This document shows, in pieces, positions 34,941-44,742 of a DNA stretch of 64,000 bases. A program made the translations under genes and the position numbers. Each line of letters starts with the position of its first letter. Position 1 is the stretch's first letter. Origin of the DNA: Myxococcales bacterium (lineage in GTDB: Bacteria > Myxococcota_A > Polyangia > Palsa-1104); the NCBI GenBank assembly GCA_003170275.1, contig PNAM01000071.1:1-64000 (forward strand), in the 5' to 3' direction. Under the pieces are notes generated by a model, which saw only the letters and a program-made list of their open reading frames with translations, was not told where the DNA came from and did not search any database.

Positions 34941-36581
34941 CTAGACGAAGGGGCGGAGGGCGAGGAGGCCGAGGAGGGTGAGGGCGAGGGCGAGGTGCAG
35001 GAGCGCGAAGCGGTAGAGGGCGGCGTTGGCGCGGGTGGTGAGGTGGCGGGCGAAGTCGGCGGCGGTGCCGCGGCCGATCAGGTAGCGGCCGCGGGTGGCG
35101 TGCAGGCGCTTGCGGAGGGTGGCGCGCATGGGGCCGCCGGCGGTGTCGGTCTCGATCTGGCCGACCAGGTAGACGGGATCGCCGTCGACGAGTGGGGTGT
35201 GCGCGTCGAAGTCGTGGCGGCGCGGGCACGAAGAGAGGTCGAGGGTGGTGCCGGCGGCGTGCAGCTGGCAGCTGCCGTGCAGCGCGGTATGGCCGCTCGA
35301 GTCGGTGTGCAGGACGGCGCCGGGCGGGACGCGCAGGATGCCGGTGAACAGGCCGCGGGCGCCCGGCTCGTCGACGCGCGGCGCACGCTCGTCGAGGATG
35401 CGCAGCGCGCGGGCGGCGCGCAGGACCAACAGCGGGAGCGCGAGCGTCAACAGGCCGAGCAAGCCGAGCAGCGCGAGCCATTGATCAATGGGGCGCCCGG
35501 TGAGCGCCTCGACGGTCGCGGCGGCGCTGGTCGGGCTCAGGCGTTGGCCGCCGGCGTCGAGCAGCACGGCTTCGCGGCCCTCTTCGCTCAGCGCGAGGTA
35601 GCGGTCGCCGATCGGGAACGCGGCGAACTCGTACGGGGTGGTGGTGCTGGCGACCGCGCGCCACGCGACGTGCGCCGGCGAGCTGGCGTACAGGCGATGG
35701 CGGCGCGTGCGCAACTCCAGGCGACGCGCGTGCTGGCTGGTCTCGATCACGCCCGGCTCGTCGACGCCGTGCGCGATCGGCAGCGCCAGCAGCTCGCCGT
35801 TTTCTTCGACGGTGAACGCGCCGTAGCCGAGCCCGGAAGAGAACGCGTGCGCCACGCCCTCCTCGTCGAGGAACGGCACACGCGCGCCGCGCAGCGCCAC
35901 CGCCGACGGAATGTGCGACGCGCTCCACAGCGCGGTCGCGCCGGCCGGCATCGGGTGGATCTGGCCGCTGAAATCGATCAGCCAGTGCGCGCCGCGCTCG
36001 CCCACGATCAAGAGCGGCGTCCCGTCGGTGAACACCATTCCCTCGATGGCGTCGAGGTGGATGTTGTAGGCCAGCCCGACGCGCCACGGGTCGGCGAAGT
36101 ACGGCTGGTCGAGGCTCGCGCGGATCAGGTGCATGCCGTCCAGGTAGTAGAGGTGGAACCCCGTGCCGGCGCGGTGGACCGCGAGCGGCTTGACCCGCAT
36201 CGGCATGCCCACTTCGGTGACGCGCGCGCCGGCGATCGACACGTCGAGCACCTTGTCTTCGCGGCCCTGCCGGCAGATCAGCGCCAGCCGCCCCGCGTTC
36301 CACGCGCTCGACAGGATCAGATCGACGTGCGCGCCCGCCGGCCAGGCGAACGGCATGCGCTCGAGCGACGGCGTGATCAAGAACGCGCTGTCGGCGGCGA
36401 TCACCAACAGTCCCTCGTCGGTGGCGATCGCCAACCGTGGCGCCACCGGCTGCTCGCGCGGCGCGAGGATGCTCGCCACCGACGGAAGCGCGGCCAGACG
36501 CGCCAGCGAGACCACACACAACACCGAGGCGACGAGCGCGGCGGCGACTGCCAACCGCGCACCTTTGCTCACACGACTCAT
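34941..36581 (-). CDS. membrane protein of unknown function, paralogue B of a tandem pair
   Basis: A 546-residue protein. ATG 36581 is preceded by GGAGGAGAGG. It shares the layout of the neighbour at 33748: N-terminal helix, periplasmic domain (here about 330 residues and repetitive, with LLVIAADSAFLI, LALICRQGRED, LLIVGERGAHWLIDFSG and similar blade-like strands, suggesting a beta-propeller), central hydrophobic segment (about 360-385), cytoplasmic domain and C-terminal helix. Common motifs are LRVPPGAVLH, PLVDGDPVYLVGQIE and YLIGRGTAADFARH. The two genes are 56 bp apart on the same strand. The periplasmic propeller suggests ligand or protein binding coupled to the cytoplasmic domain. Confidence 0.65.
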   Translation of the reverse strand: MSRVSKGARLAVAAALVASVLCVVSLARLAALPSVASILAPREQPVAPRLAIATDEGLLVIAADSAFLITPSLERMPFAWPAGAHVDLILSSAWNAGRLALICRQGREDKVLDVSIAGARVTEVGMPMRVKPLAVHRAGTGFHLYYLDGMHLIRASLDQPYFADPWRVGLAYNIHLDAIEGMVFTDGTPLLIVGERGAHWLIDFSGQIHPMPAGATALWSASHIPSAVALRGARVPFLDEEGVAHAFSSGLGYGAFTVEENGELLALPIAHGVDEPGVIETSQHARRLELRTRRHRLYASSPAHVAWRAVASTTTPYEFAAFPIGDRYLALSEEGREAVLLDAGGQRLSPTSAAATVEALTGRPIDQWLALLGLLGLLTLALPLLVLRAARALRILDERAPRVDEPGARGLFTGILRVPPGAVLHTDSSGHTALHGSCQLHAAGTTLDLSSCPRRHDFDAHTPLVDGDPVYLVGQIETDTAGGPMRATLRKRLHATRGRYLIGRGTAADFARHLTTRANAALYRFALLHLALALTLLGLLALRPFV

Positions 36582-36640
36582 CGCGACCTCTCCTCCGAGT
36601 GTACGCTCCGGATGAGAGATCGGAAGTGCGGAAAATGTTC

Positions 36641-36856
36641 CTACAAACCGTCCGGAGAGGGCAGCCGCCGCGAGACCACGTGTCCGCAATTCGGGCAGGT
36701 GTGGGCCTCGATGCCGATCGCCGGGTTGATCGCGCTCAGGCTCGCGCCGGAGGTGGTGAACGGCGCCTTGCAGCTCGGGCAGACGATGTCGGTGGCGACC
36801 ACGCGCTTGCGCGCCTCTTCGAGCTGTTTGTCATCTACGGTGGTGAACAGTCCCAT
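36641..36856 (-). CDS. small zinc-ribbon protein
   Basis: A 71-residue protein starting MGLFTTVDDKQLEEARKRVV. Two CxxC knuckles (CPSC at about 26-29 and CPNC at about 54-57) form a zinc ribbon with a 24-residue loop. No partner domain is present. The gene is 59 bp upstream of the tandem membrane-protein genes on the same strand, so co-transcription is possible. Such proteins often assist transcription or membrane complexes; the function here is unknown. Confidence 0.7.
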   Translation of the reverse strand: MGLFTTVDDKQLEEARKRVVATDIVCPSCKAPFTTSGASLSAINPAIGIEAHTCPNCGHVVSRRLPSPDGL

Positions 36857-36892
36857 GGTGAATGATTGTTGCCTCCGCGCGCCCGTGGCGCG

Positions 36893-37321
36893 CTAGGTCG
36901 CGTCGGAGATGGGTGGATGGTAGAGGATCTGGATCACGTTGCCGTCGGGGTCGGCGGTGTACAGGCTGCGCGCTCCGTCGCGATGCGTGCGCGGCGCGGC
37001 GGACAGGGCGACGCCGCTTGACTGCAGGTGCGCGGCCCACGCGTCGACCTCGTCGGGCCGCTTGACCACGATGCCCAGGTGCGCGAGGTGCTGGCCGCGC
37101 CGCGCGAAGAAGGCCGCGGCGTCGCCGGTCGGATCGGCGGCCGCGGGCTCGAAGCGGTGCAGCGCCAGGTTGTCGAGCCCGAGCCGCAGGTACAGGTTGT
37201 CCGCGTCGGGGCGCCACTCGACGGTAAAGCCGATCGTGTCCACGTAGAACCGCTCGGCGCGCGCCACGTCCCCGACATTCAGCGCGAGGTGTCGCAGACC
37301 GATCGCCGGGGGCACAGGCAT
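36893..37321 (-). CDS. glyoxalase/VOC-family protein
   Basis: A 142-residue protein in one or two beta-alpha-beta-beta-beta units. IGLRHLALNVGDVARAERFY opens the VOC fold, with first metal ligand candidate His of RHLAL, then NLYLRLGLDNLALHRFE, HLGIVVKRPDEVDAW and SLYTADPDGNVIQILYHPP with the usual Asp-Pro-(D/E)-G-N-x-(I/V)-(E/Q) ending. Members include glyoxalase I, extradiol dioxygenases and resistance proteins; substrate is unknown. ATG 37321 and ATG 37330 are both possible starts. Confidence 0.85.
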   Translation of the reverse strand: MPVPPAIGLRHLALNVGDVARAERFYVDTIGFTVEWRPDADNLYLRLGLDNLALHRFEPAAADPTGDAAAFFARRGQHLAHLGIVVKRPDEVDAWAAHLQSSGVALSAAPRTHRDGARSLYTADPDGNVIQILYHPPISDAT

Positions 37322-37516
37322 GCGGCGCATTCTACAGGAAGTCGGCGCTCGCTTGCTCCCCCGGCGGAGCGCAGCGTGCCTGTGAGCCACAGTTGAACGC
37401 TCCATTGATGTATACGAGCCACAACTCGCAACCCGGGTGTGCAAGAACGACCACGGTGCGCGCGTAGTTCACACTGCTCGACGACCTGGCACCCCGATTG
37501 CTCAGTGCACCTGCCC

Positions 37517-38698
37517 ATGACGATTCATCACACGAGCATTTGCCTCCTGGTTGCGGGATTGGTTGGTTGTGGAGGAGGCGGGGGCACGACCGGTGGGCAG
37601 CCGGGCGCGGTCGGCGCCGGGGGAGCTTCCGATCCGGGGGCGCCTGCCGCAGGCACCGACCCGGGCGCGCCTGCGCCTGCCGGCGACAACGGAGCGCCTG
37701 CGCCCGCACCGGCACCGACGGGCGGGACGGGTGGAACGGGTGGAACGGGCGCGGCCGCACACGCCAACCACACGCACTGCGGCTGGATCGGCGCCGACAC
37801 CGCCGCGCAGGGCACCGCGACCTTCGTCGCCAACCCCGACTACTTCGACGCGATCCACCCCAAGTGGTTCACGCTCTTGACCGACGGCACGCCGCGCTCG
37901 ATCTCGTTCACCGACGACAAGACTGTCACCGACGTCGCGCGCGCGCACGGCGTCAAGCTGATCCCGCTGATCGACTCGGACGATCCGGCGTACCTGCGCG
38001 CCATGCTCTCGTCGCCGGCCAACATCACGCGGCACGTGCAGCAGCTGGCCGACCTGGTCGACTCGCACGGCTACGACGGCATCGAGCTCGACTACGAGCA
38101 TCTATGGACCGCCGCCGATCGCGCGCCGTTCGTGGCCATGGTGCAACAGACGGCAGCGGCGCTGCACGCCAAGGGCAAGGTGCTGACCATGGCGCTGCCG
38201 GCGATGGATCACGACAACCTGCAGAGCGCGTACGACTACGCGGCGCTCAACGCCGCCGTCGACGTCATGCACCTGATGGCCTATGACTACCACTGGCTCG
38301 GCGGCGATCACTTTGGTCCGCTCGCGCCCAAGGGCTGGGTCGAGGACGTGGCCGCGCACGCCGCCACCGTCGGCACCCCGAGCAAGTACGTGATCGCCGT
38401 CGCCAACTACGGCATCGGCCCCGGCTGGTACGGCTCGGTGCCCGACGCGATCGCGCGCTGCGGCGGTCAGTACGAGACCACCACCACGCACATGCTGGTC
38501 TGCCCGAACGGCCACCAGGAGGCGGGTCGCGCCCCGCACTGCACCAGCCCGCAGGGCGAGGTGTGGTTCGAGGACGCGCTGTCGATGGGCGAGAAGGTCG
38601 CGTCGGCCAAGCAGCACGGCCTGGGCGGGATCGGCTACTGGACGGTGGGCGCCGAGCCGGCCGGCTTCTTCGACGCGGTCAAGGCGATGTATCCGTAG
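37517..38698 (+). CDS. lipoprotein glycoside hydrolase family 18 (chitinase/spore-hydrolase type)
   Basis: A 393-residue lipoprotein. The signal peptide MTIHHTSICLLVAGLVGC ends in lipobox LVGC, followed by a Gly/Ala/Pro linker of about 75 residues with GAPAP and GGTGGTG repeats. The GH18 barrel follows; catalytic motif YDGIELDYEHLW (DxxxDxE, Glu as acid) and VMHLMAYDYHWLGGDHFGPL are clear, and GIGYWTVGAEPAG corresponds to the last strand. The mature domain is close to SpoIVFB-independent spore-cortex or LysM-type hydrolases rather than large chitinases. It is likely an N-acetylglucosamine-polymer hydrolase at the cell surface. The start follows the lipoprotein signal; the upstream frame is not used. 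Confidence 0.85.
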   Translation: MTIHHTSICLLVAGLVGCGGGGGTTGGQPGAVGAGGASDPGAPAAGTDPGAPAPAGDNGAPAPAPAPTGGTGGTGGTGAAAHANHTHCGWIGADTAAQGTATFVANPDYFDAIHPKWFTLLTDGTPRSISFTDDKTVTDVARAHGVKLIPLIDSDDPAYLRAMLSSPANITRHVQQLADLVDSHGYDGIELDYEHLWTAADRAPFVAMVQQTAAALHAKGKVLTMALPAMDHDNLQSAYDYAALNAAVDVMHLMAYDYHWLGGDHFGPLAPKGWVEDVAAHAATVGTPSKYVIAVANYGIGPGWYGSVPDAIARCGGQYETTTTHMLVCPNGHQEAGRAPHCTSPQGEVWFEDALSMGEKVASAKQHGLGGIGYWTVGAEPAGFFDAVKAMYP

Positions 38699-39272
38699 CC
38701 GGCGCGCCGATCTCGATCGCGCTCGGCTGAAGCTTGGCGAGCGCATCGAGCAGGTGCTCGAACGCCTCGGCGGGCGCCGACCCGAGATCCACGCGCAGGC
38801 GGGCGGCGCCGGGCTCGAACGCCGGATCCGACAGCGAGTGCACCGCGCCGCGCAGCCCGTCGGCGAGCGGCTCGTGGTGATCGATCTCGTCGAACCACGC
38901 CGTGAACCAGCCGGTGAGCGGGCGCCACGCGACCGTCTCGACCACGCCCGGCAGCCGCACCGCACAATCGTTCCAGTGAAACGGCCCGATGGTCACCGGC
39001 ACGCCCTCCCACTCGAACCTCACCAGCGGAAACGACAGCAGCGTCTCCGACTCGACGCGCAGCGAGCGGCCGGGGCGCGACAGGACGAAGATGTCCTGCC
39101 GGAGCGGCGTTGAGAAGAAGCCCTCGCGCGCCAGCCGTCCATCGGCGGTCAGGTAGGCGGCCTCGTTCACCACCTGGTGGCCGGCCGCGCGCGCGCGCTC
39201 GCCGTCGATCGCCTGCGACAGGCGGGTGACGTAGTGCTCGCGGACCGCGTCGAGGATCTCGCCGAACGTCAT
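38679..39272 (-). CDS. conserved-looking soluble protein of unknown function
   Basis: A 197-residue protein starting MTFGEILDAVREHYVTRLSQ. It has no signal peptide or membrane segment. The middle contains aromatic-rich strands (FVLSRPGRSLRVESETLLSF, VTIGPFHWNDCAVRLPG, TGWFTAWFDEID), and the C-terminus has EAFEHLLDALAKLQPSAIEI. No family is recognised. The last 20 bp overlap the 3' end of the convergent GH18 gene. It follows a small CxxC protein gene on the same strand. Confidence 0.6.
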   Translation of the reverse strand: MTFGEILDAVREHYVTRLSQAIDGERARAAGHQVVNEAAYLTADGRLAREGFFSTPLRQDIFVLSRPGRSLRVESETLLSFPLVRFEWEGVPVTIGPFHWNDCAVRLPGVVETVAWRPLTGWFTAWFDEIDHHEPLADGLRGAVHSLSDPAFEPGAARLRVDLGSAPAEAFEHLLDALAKLQPSAIEIGAPATDTSP

Positions 39273-39288
39273 CGCGCCTCCCGCCTGG

Positions 39289-39504
39289 CTACCGGTGCGG
39301 GTATCCGCCGTGCGCGGCGCCGTCGGTGACGTCCTCGCGCTGCCCGCAGCTCATACACACGATTCGCATCTTGTAGCCGTAGCCGCCCACCACCGCGTCC
39401 ACGTCGAACTCGGCCTCGGCGCACGCGCCGGTGCGATGCTTGGCGATCCATTTCTCCGCCGCGGCGCGCTCGGTGGGGTTGAGGTTCGAGTCGTCCAACT
39501 TCAT
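39289..39504 (-). CDS. small protein with CxxC motif
   Basis: A 71-residue protein starting MKLDDSNLNPTERAAAEKWI, ending CMSCGQREDVTDGAAHGGYP then HR. One CxxC pair (CMSC) and an isolated Cys (GACAEAE) might bind metal. Its ATG overlaps the stop of the coiled-coil gene upstream (ATGA), so the two are translated together. Function is unknown. Confidence 0.55.
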   Translation of the reverse strand: MKLDDSNLNPTERAAAEKWIAKHRTGACAEAEFDVDAVVGGYGYKMRIVCMSCGQREDVTDGAAHGGYPHR

Positions 39505-40022
39505 TCCGTCGGCTCCTTCAGGCGTCTGAGCTGCTCGTTGGCTTCGAACAGGTGCTTGCGCAGCGTCTCGTTCTCGGCGCGGATGTCGTGCAGCCTCTCG
39601 CGCGCGTTGGTCGAAGCGTGCGTGGCCAGGCGCTCGGACTCGCGCGAGCCGTCGAGCTCGGCGAGCGTGAGCTGCAGCTTGTGCTCGGCGCGCGCCTGAT
39701 CCGCCCGCGTGATCTCCCCGTCGGCCAGCGCGGTGCGCAGATCGACGCGCATCGCCTCCAGCTCCAGCCGCAGCCGCTCCTCGAAGCTGCGCGCCGACGA
39801 CGAGCGCGACTCGAGATCGCGGCGCGCGGTGTTCTCGCCCGAGGCGATGCGGGCCAGCTCGGCGCGCGCTTCGTCGAGCTCCTCGCGCAGCGTGGTGAGC
39901 TCCTCCGAGGCGCGGGCGGCCGGCTTGGCGCGCGGCTTGGCCTTCGGCTTCGCTTTCGGCTTGGGCCTGGGCCGGGAGGCGACGACTCGTTTCGGCGCTT
40001 TGCGGGGTGGCTTCTTCTTCAT
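39501..40022 (-). CDS. basic coiled-coil protein
   Basis: A 173-residue protein. The N-terminal 38 residues are strongly basic with KPKAK repeats (KPRPKPKAKPKAKPRAKPAA-type), reminiscent of DNA- or RNA-binding tails. Residues 40-170 form a continuous charged coiled coil (LREELDEARAELARIAS and RAENETLRKHLFEANEQLRR). There is no signal peptide. It could organise DNA or act as a scaffold; the basic tail is similar to histone-H1-like bacterial proteins. The stop overlaps the next gene. Confidence 0.6.
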   Translation of the reverse strand: MKKKPPRKAPKRVVASRPRPKPKAKPKAKPRAKPAARASEELTTLREELDEARAELARIASGENTARRDLESRSSSARSFEERLRLELEAMRVDLRTALADGEITRADQARAEHKLQLTLAELDGSRESERLATHASTNARERLHDIRAENETLRKHLFEANEQLRRLKEPTE

Positions 40023-40054
40023 GGGGCGCGTCCGACGCGCCGGACATAGTAGCG

Positions 40055-40060
40055 TATACT
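40055..40060 (+). promoter_or_regulatory. -10 element of the 40070 lipoprotein gene
   Basis: TATACT (40055-40060) lies 9 nt before the ATG at 40070. No clear -35 or ribosome-binding site is visible, so the mRNA is predicted leaderless. Confidence 0.4.
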
Positions 40061-40069
40061 CGGCGCCGA

Positions 40070-40882
40070 ATGGAACTCCTGCGCGGGGTGGCGCTGGTGC
40101 TCATGGGCGCGACCGCCCTCGGGGCCTGTGCGGCGCCCGGCCTTCAGCCGAGCGGTTCCACCGACGGCGACGGGGGCGCAGGCGACGGAGCGGCTGGGCA
40201 GGCCGATCTGGGCGGCGCGCCGGATCTGGCCGGCGGCGACGGCGGAGGCGGCTGCGTGCTCGGCTCGGGCGACCATTGTGGCGCGTGCGGCACCAGCTGC
40301 CCGCCCGGCGCCGACGACGGCGGCACGCTGCGCACCTGCTCCGATTCGACCGCCGCGGGCGCCTGCGGGATCGTCTGTCGCGGCGAGGCCTACGACGTCG
40401 ACGGCCAGCTCGCCAACGGCTGCGAGGCGATCGATCAGCCGATCCAGGACTCGTCGCTGGCGGCGGTCGCGATCACGCTGCCCAACGTGGCCAACGATCC
40501 GGCGATGCTCACCAACCCGCGCAACCTGGCCGCGCAGATCTATGGAGACGCGCGCGTGCACGAGAGCGCGCCGGCGCAGCGCGTGCTCGGCCGCGACGAC
40601 TGGTACAAGGTGACCGCCGTCGGCGCGGGCGACGCCGCCAGCGGGATGACCGCGTGTCTCGGCATCACCAACTTTCCCGCCGACGACCAGTTCCAGCTGT
40701 GCATCTCGGACAGCGGGCAGGCGGTCTTCGGCGCGGCGGGCTGCAAGCTGGTGGCGGGTGGTGCCGCGTCGGTGTGCGTGCCGCCGCCGGCCCTGACCGA
40801 CGCGGGCACCTATTATGTGCGCGTGCACAAAATGGCCGGCTCGAACACCGCGAATCAGTACGCGCTGTTCCTCCAGCATTGA
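40070..40882 (+). CDS. cysteine-rich lipoprotein
   Basis: A 270-residue protein with lipoprotein signal MELLRGVALVLMGATALGAC (lipobox LGAC). An Asp/Gly/Ala-rich linker follows, then a Cys-rich stretch (GSGDHCGACGTSCPPGADDG, TCSDSTAAGACGIVCRGEAY) of the kind found in myxobacterial surface lipoproteins. The C-terminal 140 residues form a domain with repeated IYGDARVHE, GRDDWYKVTA and GTYYVRVHKMAG strands, like pre-peptidase C-terminal (PPC) domains. The function is unknown, possibly surface binding. Confidence 0.65.
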   Translation: MELLRGVALVLMGATALGACAAPGLQPSGSTDGDGGAGDGAAGQADLGGAPDLAGGDGGGGCVLGSGDHCGACGTSCPPGADDGGTLRTCSDSTAAGACGIVCRGEAYDVDGQLANGCEAIDQPIQDSSLAAVAITLPNVANDPAMLTNPRNLAAQIYGDARVHESAPAQRVLGRDDWYKVTAVGAGDAASGMTACLGITNFPADDQFQLCISDSGQAVFGAAGCKLVAGGAASVCVPPPALTDAGTYYVRVHKMAGSNTANQYALFLQH

Positions 40883-40922
40883 TCCGATTGCCGCCCGCGC
40901 GCGGAACCCTACCTTCGCCAGC

Positions 40923-41579
40923 ATGAAGAACAAGTCGTTGTGGTTGGGGATGGGCACCCTGCTGGCGGCGGTGGCCGGCGGGTGTGCGGGAGTGGGTTCC
41001 ACCGTCGTAGCCGTTCGGCCGATCTCGGATGGGCGGCCGGTCAACCTCACCTCGTACGATCTGCAGGTCGACGGGCAGCCGGGCGGACGCATTCTGCTGG
41101 CCGACGGGCAGGCGATCCGCGAGGCGGACGGCCGGCGCCTGGTGCGCGTGGGCATGCGCATCGAGAACCAGTCGGGCGACCAGGTCTATCGCGTGCCGAC
41201 CGGCGAGATCTACCTGAGCCGACTGGCGGCGCCGCCGATCGCGCTGACCGCGATCGACCGCGACCAGATGCCTGGCACCGTCGAGGTGGCGCCCGGCGAG
41301 GCGCGCAGCGTTGAGCTGGTGTTCGCGCTGCCGGCGCGCGTGCGCATCGATGACGTGCACGCGTTCAAGGTGCACTGGGCGCTGCTCATCGACGGCGCCC
41401 TGCAGCCGATCGTGCGCGACACGCCGTTCGCCGCCAGCGAGCTCGATCGCTCGAGCCAGTCGGCCGCGCCCGCCACCGGCGAGCTGCCGACGATGAGCGA
41501 CCTGAAGCGAGCCGGTGGGTTTCCGCAGCAGCGGGCGATGAGGAGCGGGGGCCGGGCGACCGCCCAGCCGCCGATGTAG
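40923..41579 (+). CDS. lipoprotein of unknown function
   Basis: A 218-residue lipoprotein with signal MKNKSLWLGMGTLLAAVAGG then Cys21. The mature domain (about 25-175) is predicted all-beta, immunoglobulin- or DUF4424-like (LTSYDLQVDGQPGGRILLAD, VRVGMRIENQSGDQVYRVPT, TVEVAPGEARSVELVFALP), then a polar C-terminal tail. It converges with boxB, with 2 bp between the stops. No known family is recognised. Confidence 0.6.
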   Translation: MKNKSLWLGMGTLLAAVAGGCAGVGSTVVAVRPISDGRPVNLTSYDLQVDGQPGGRILLADGQAIREADGRRLVRVGMRIENQSGDQVYRVPTGEIYLSRLAAPPIALTAIDRDQMPGTVEVAPGEARSVELVFALPARVRIDDVHAFKVHWALLIDGALQPIVRDTPFAASELDRSSQSAAPATGELPTMSDLKRAGGFPQQRAMRSGGRATAQPPM

Positions 41580-41581
41580 CG

Positions 41582-43002
<1,421 letters not shown>

Positions 43003-43003
<1 letters not shown>

Positions 43004-44646
43004 TACGTTCTCCTCCAATCGAAGCTGGGCCGTTCGGGCTTGCCGTACAAGGAGAGCGCGCCGCGCTCGCCGGTCGAGTTCGGGCGGGTGAAGATCCAGT
43101 TCTGCCACGCCGACAGCCGGCCGTAGATCTTGGTGGCCATGGTCTCGGCGCCCACGCAGCGGAACGACGCCTCCATGCCGGTGAGCGCGTCGGGGCTGAG
43201 CGAGATGCGCTCCTCGATGGCCAGGCGCAGCGTGTCGTCGAAGTCGATCTCGTCGGCGAGCACGGTGACCAGGCCGGCCTTGTCGGCGCCTTGCGCGTCG
43301 TGCGCCTGCTCGATCAGGCGCGGCAGCTCTTCGGACACGCCGAGCATGTGCAGCCGCGAGACGCCGTTGAGCATCGGCAGCGCGCCGTCGTTCATCGCGC
43401 TGGCCTGCACGGTGACCGGCCGCTTGGCGTCGTCGAGCATGTAGCGGCGATCGGCCGACAGCGCGATCTCCAGGAGCGAGCCGGCGAAGCAGGACTCTGG
43501 ATCGAGGACCGCGAACAGGCTGCGCGCGGTGTTGTCGAGGCGGCGCAGCGCGCGGGCCATCTGGTGGCGCACCTCGTTGACGAACCAGTGATCCTTGTGC
43601 GCGTGCAGGGTCACGTCGTGTGCGAGCACGCGCCACGCCTCGCCGCGGGTCTTTAGCAGGATCAGCCCGACCTGCTCGTGGTTGAAGCGCAGCCGCAACA
43701 GCGCGTCGTCGAGCTCGCGGAAGGCGCGCAGCGGCCACCAGGCGGCGCCGAGCGCGAGGATCCCGTCGACGCCGCGCGGCGTGTCCTCGGTGGGCGCGTG
43801 GATGGTCAAGGTCGCGGTGCGGTGCGCGCCGTCGATCTCCACCTCGACGTGGCGGTACTTGAGCTTCTTGACCGCGCCGTCGGTGACCTGCGGCTCGAGC
43901 GCGTCGAGCGTGACGCCCGGGCCCTGCTTGTCGCGCGTCGACGCGGCGGCGGCTTTCTTGGCGCGCTCGCTCACCAGCTCGTTGAACTTGGAGCGCGGCG
44001 CGATCCCGTCGACCAGCTTCCACTCGATCGCGCGCTTGCCCTTGAGCCCCTCGGCGAGCGTGGCGAACACGTCGGCGCGATCGCGCCGCACGCCGCGCTT
44101 GTCGACCACGCGGGTCAGCCCGCCAGTGCCCGGCAGCACGCCGAGCAGCGGCACCTCGGGCAGGCTCACCGTGGAGGAGCCGTCGTCGATCAACAGGATC
44201 TCGTCGCACGCGAGCGCCAGCTCGTAGCCGCCGCCGGCGGTCGGCCCCGAGCACGCGGCGATGAAGGTGAGGCCCGAGTGCTGGCTCGCGTCCTCGAGCG
44301 ACAGGCGGGTCTCGTTGGTGTACTTGCAGAAGTTCACCTTGAACGGGTGACCCGACGACGCCAGCATGTGGATGTTGGCGCCCGCGCAGAAGATGCGGTC
44401 GCGCGCCGAGCCCACCACCACCGCGCGCACCTCCGGATGCTCGAAGCGCAGCCGCTGCACCGCGTCCGCCAGCTCGATGTCGACGCTCAGATCGTAGGAG
44501 TTGAGCTTGAGCTGATAGCCCGGGCGCAAGGGATGCGCCTCGTCGACGTTCATGAGCAGCCGCGCGACGCCGTTTCCGTCGCTGGGCAGCTCGAGCTTCC
44601 AGTGCTTGTAGCGGCTCGGCTCGGTCTCGAAGTGGATCGGGTCCAT
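43003..44646 (-). CDS. boxC: 2,3-epoxybenzoyl-CoA dihydrolase BoxC
   Basis: A 547-residue protein of the crotonase superfamily. It opens the epoxybenzoyl-CoA ring, releasing formate and giving 3,4-dehydroadipyl-CoA semialdehyde. The first crotonase half shows VVVGSARDRIFCAGANIHML and CSGPTAGGGYELALACDEIL then SLPEVPLLGVLPGTGGLTRV, with oxyanion-hole backbone positions in both. The second, partial crotonase repeat spans about 260-540. Length and N-terminus (MDPIHFETEPSRYKHWKLEL) match BoxC. The box genes run boxC-boxB from the divergent promoter facing boxR. Confidence 0.93.
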
Positions 44647-44681
44647 GTCGAATAAGTAGCGGATCGGGACCGCCGGATCAA

Positions 44682-44736
44682 GCGTTATAGTGCAACTTAG
44701 AGCTTGCAGGAAAACGTGCGCTGCGCATTATAATGC
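44682..44736. promoter_or_regulatory. boxC/boxR divergent operator-promoter with two GCRTTATARTGC boxes
   Basis: GCGTTATAGTGC (44682-44693) and the perfect palindrome GCATTATAATGC (44725-44736) have centres 43 bp apart, about four helix turns. The first covers TATAAC on the minus strand (44684-44689), a -10 for boxC. The second covers TATAAT (44729-44734), the boxR -10, which ends 8 nt before the boxR ATG. TGCA occurs at 44691, 44705 and 44734. BzdR/BoxR regulators are known to bind TGCA-containing operators and release them with benzoyl-CoA. Confidence 0.7.
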
Positions 44737-44742
44737 AGAGAG

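Noticed and set aside
36860..36880. Promoter upstream of the small zinc-ribbon gene (CAATCAT)
   Set aside because: Only a weak AT-rich patch without a -35; not enough to call.
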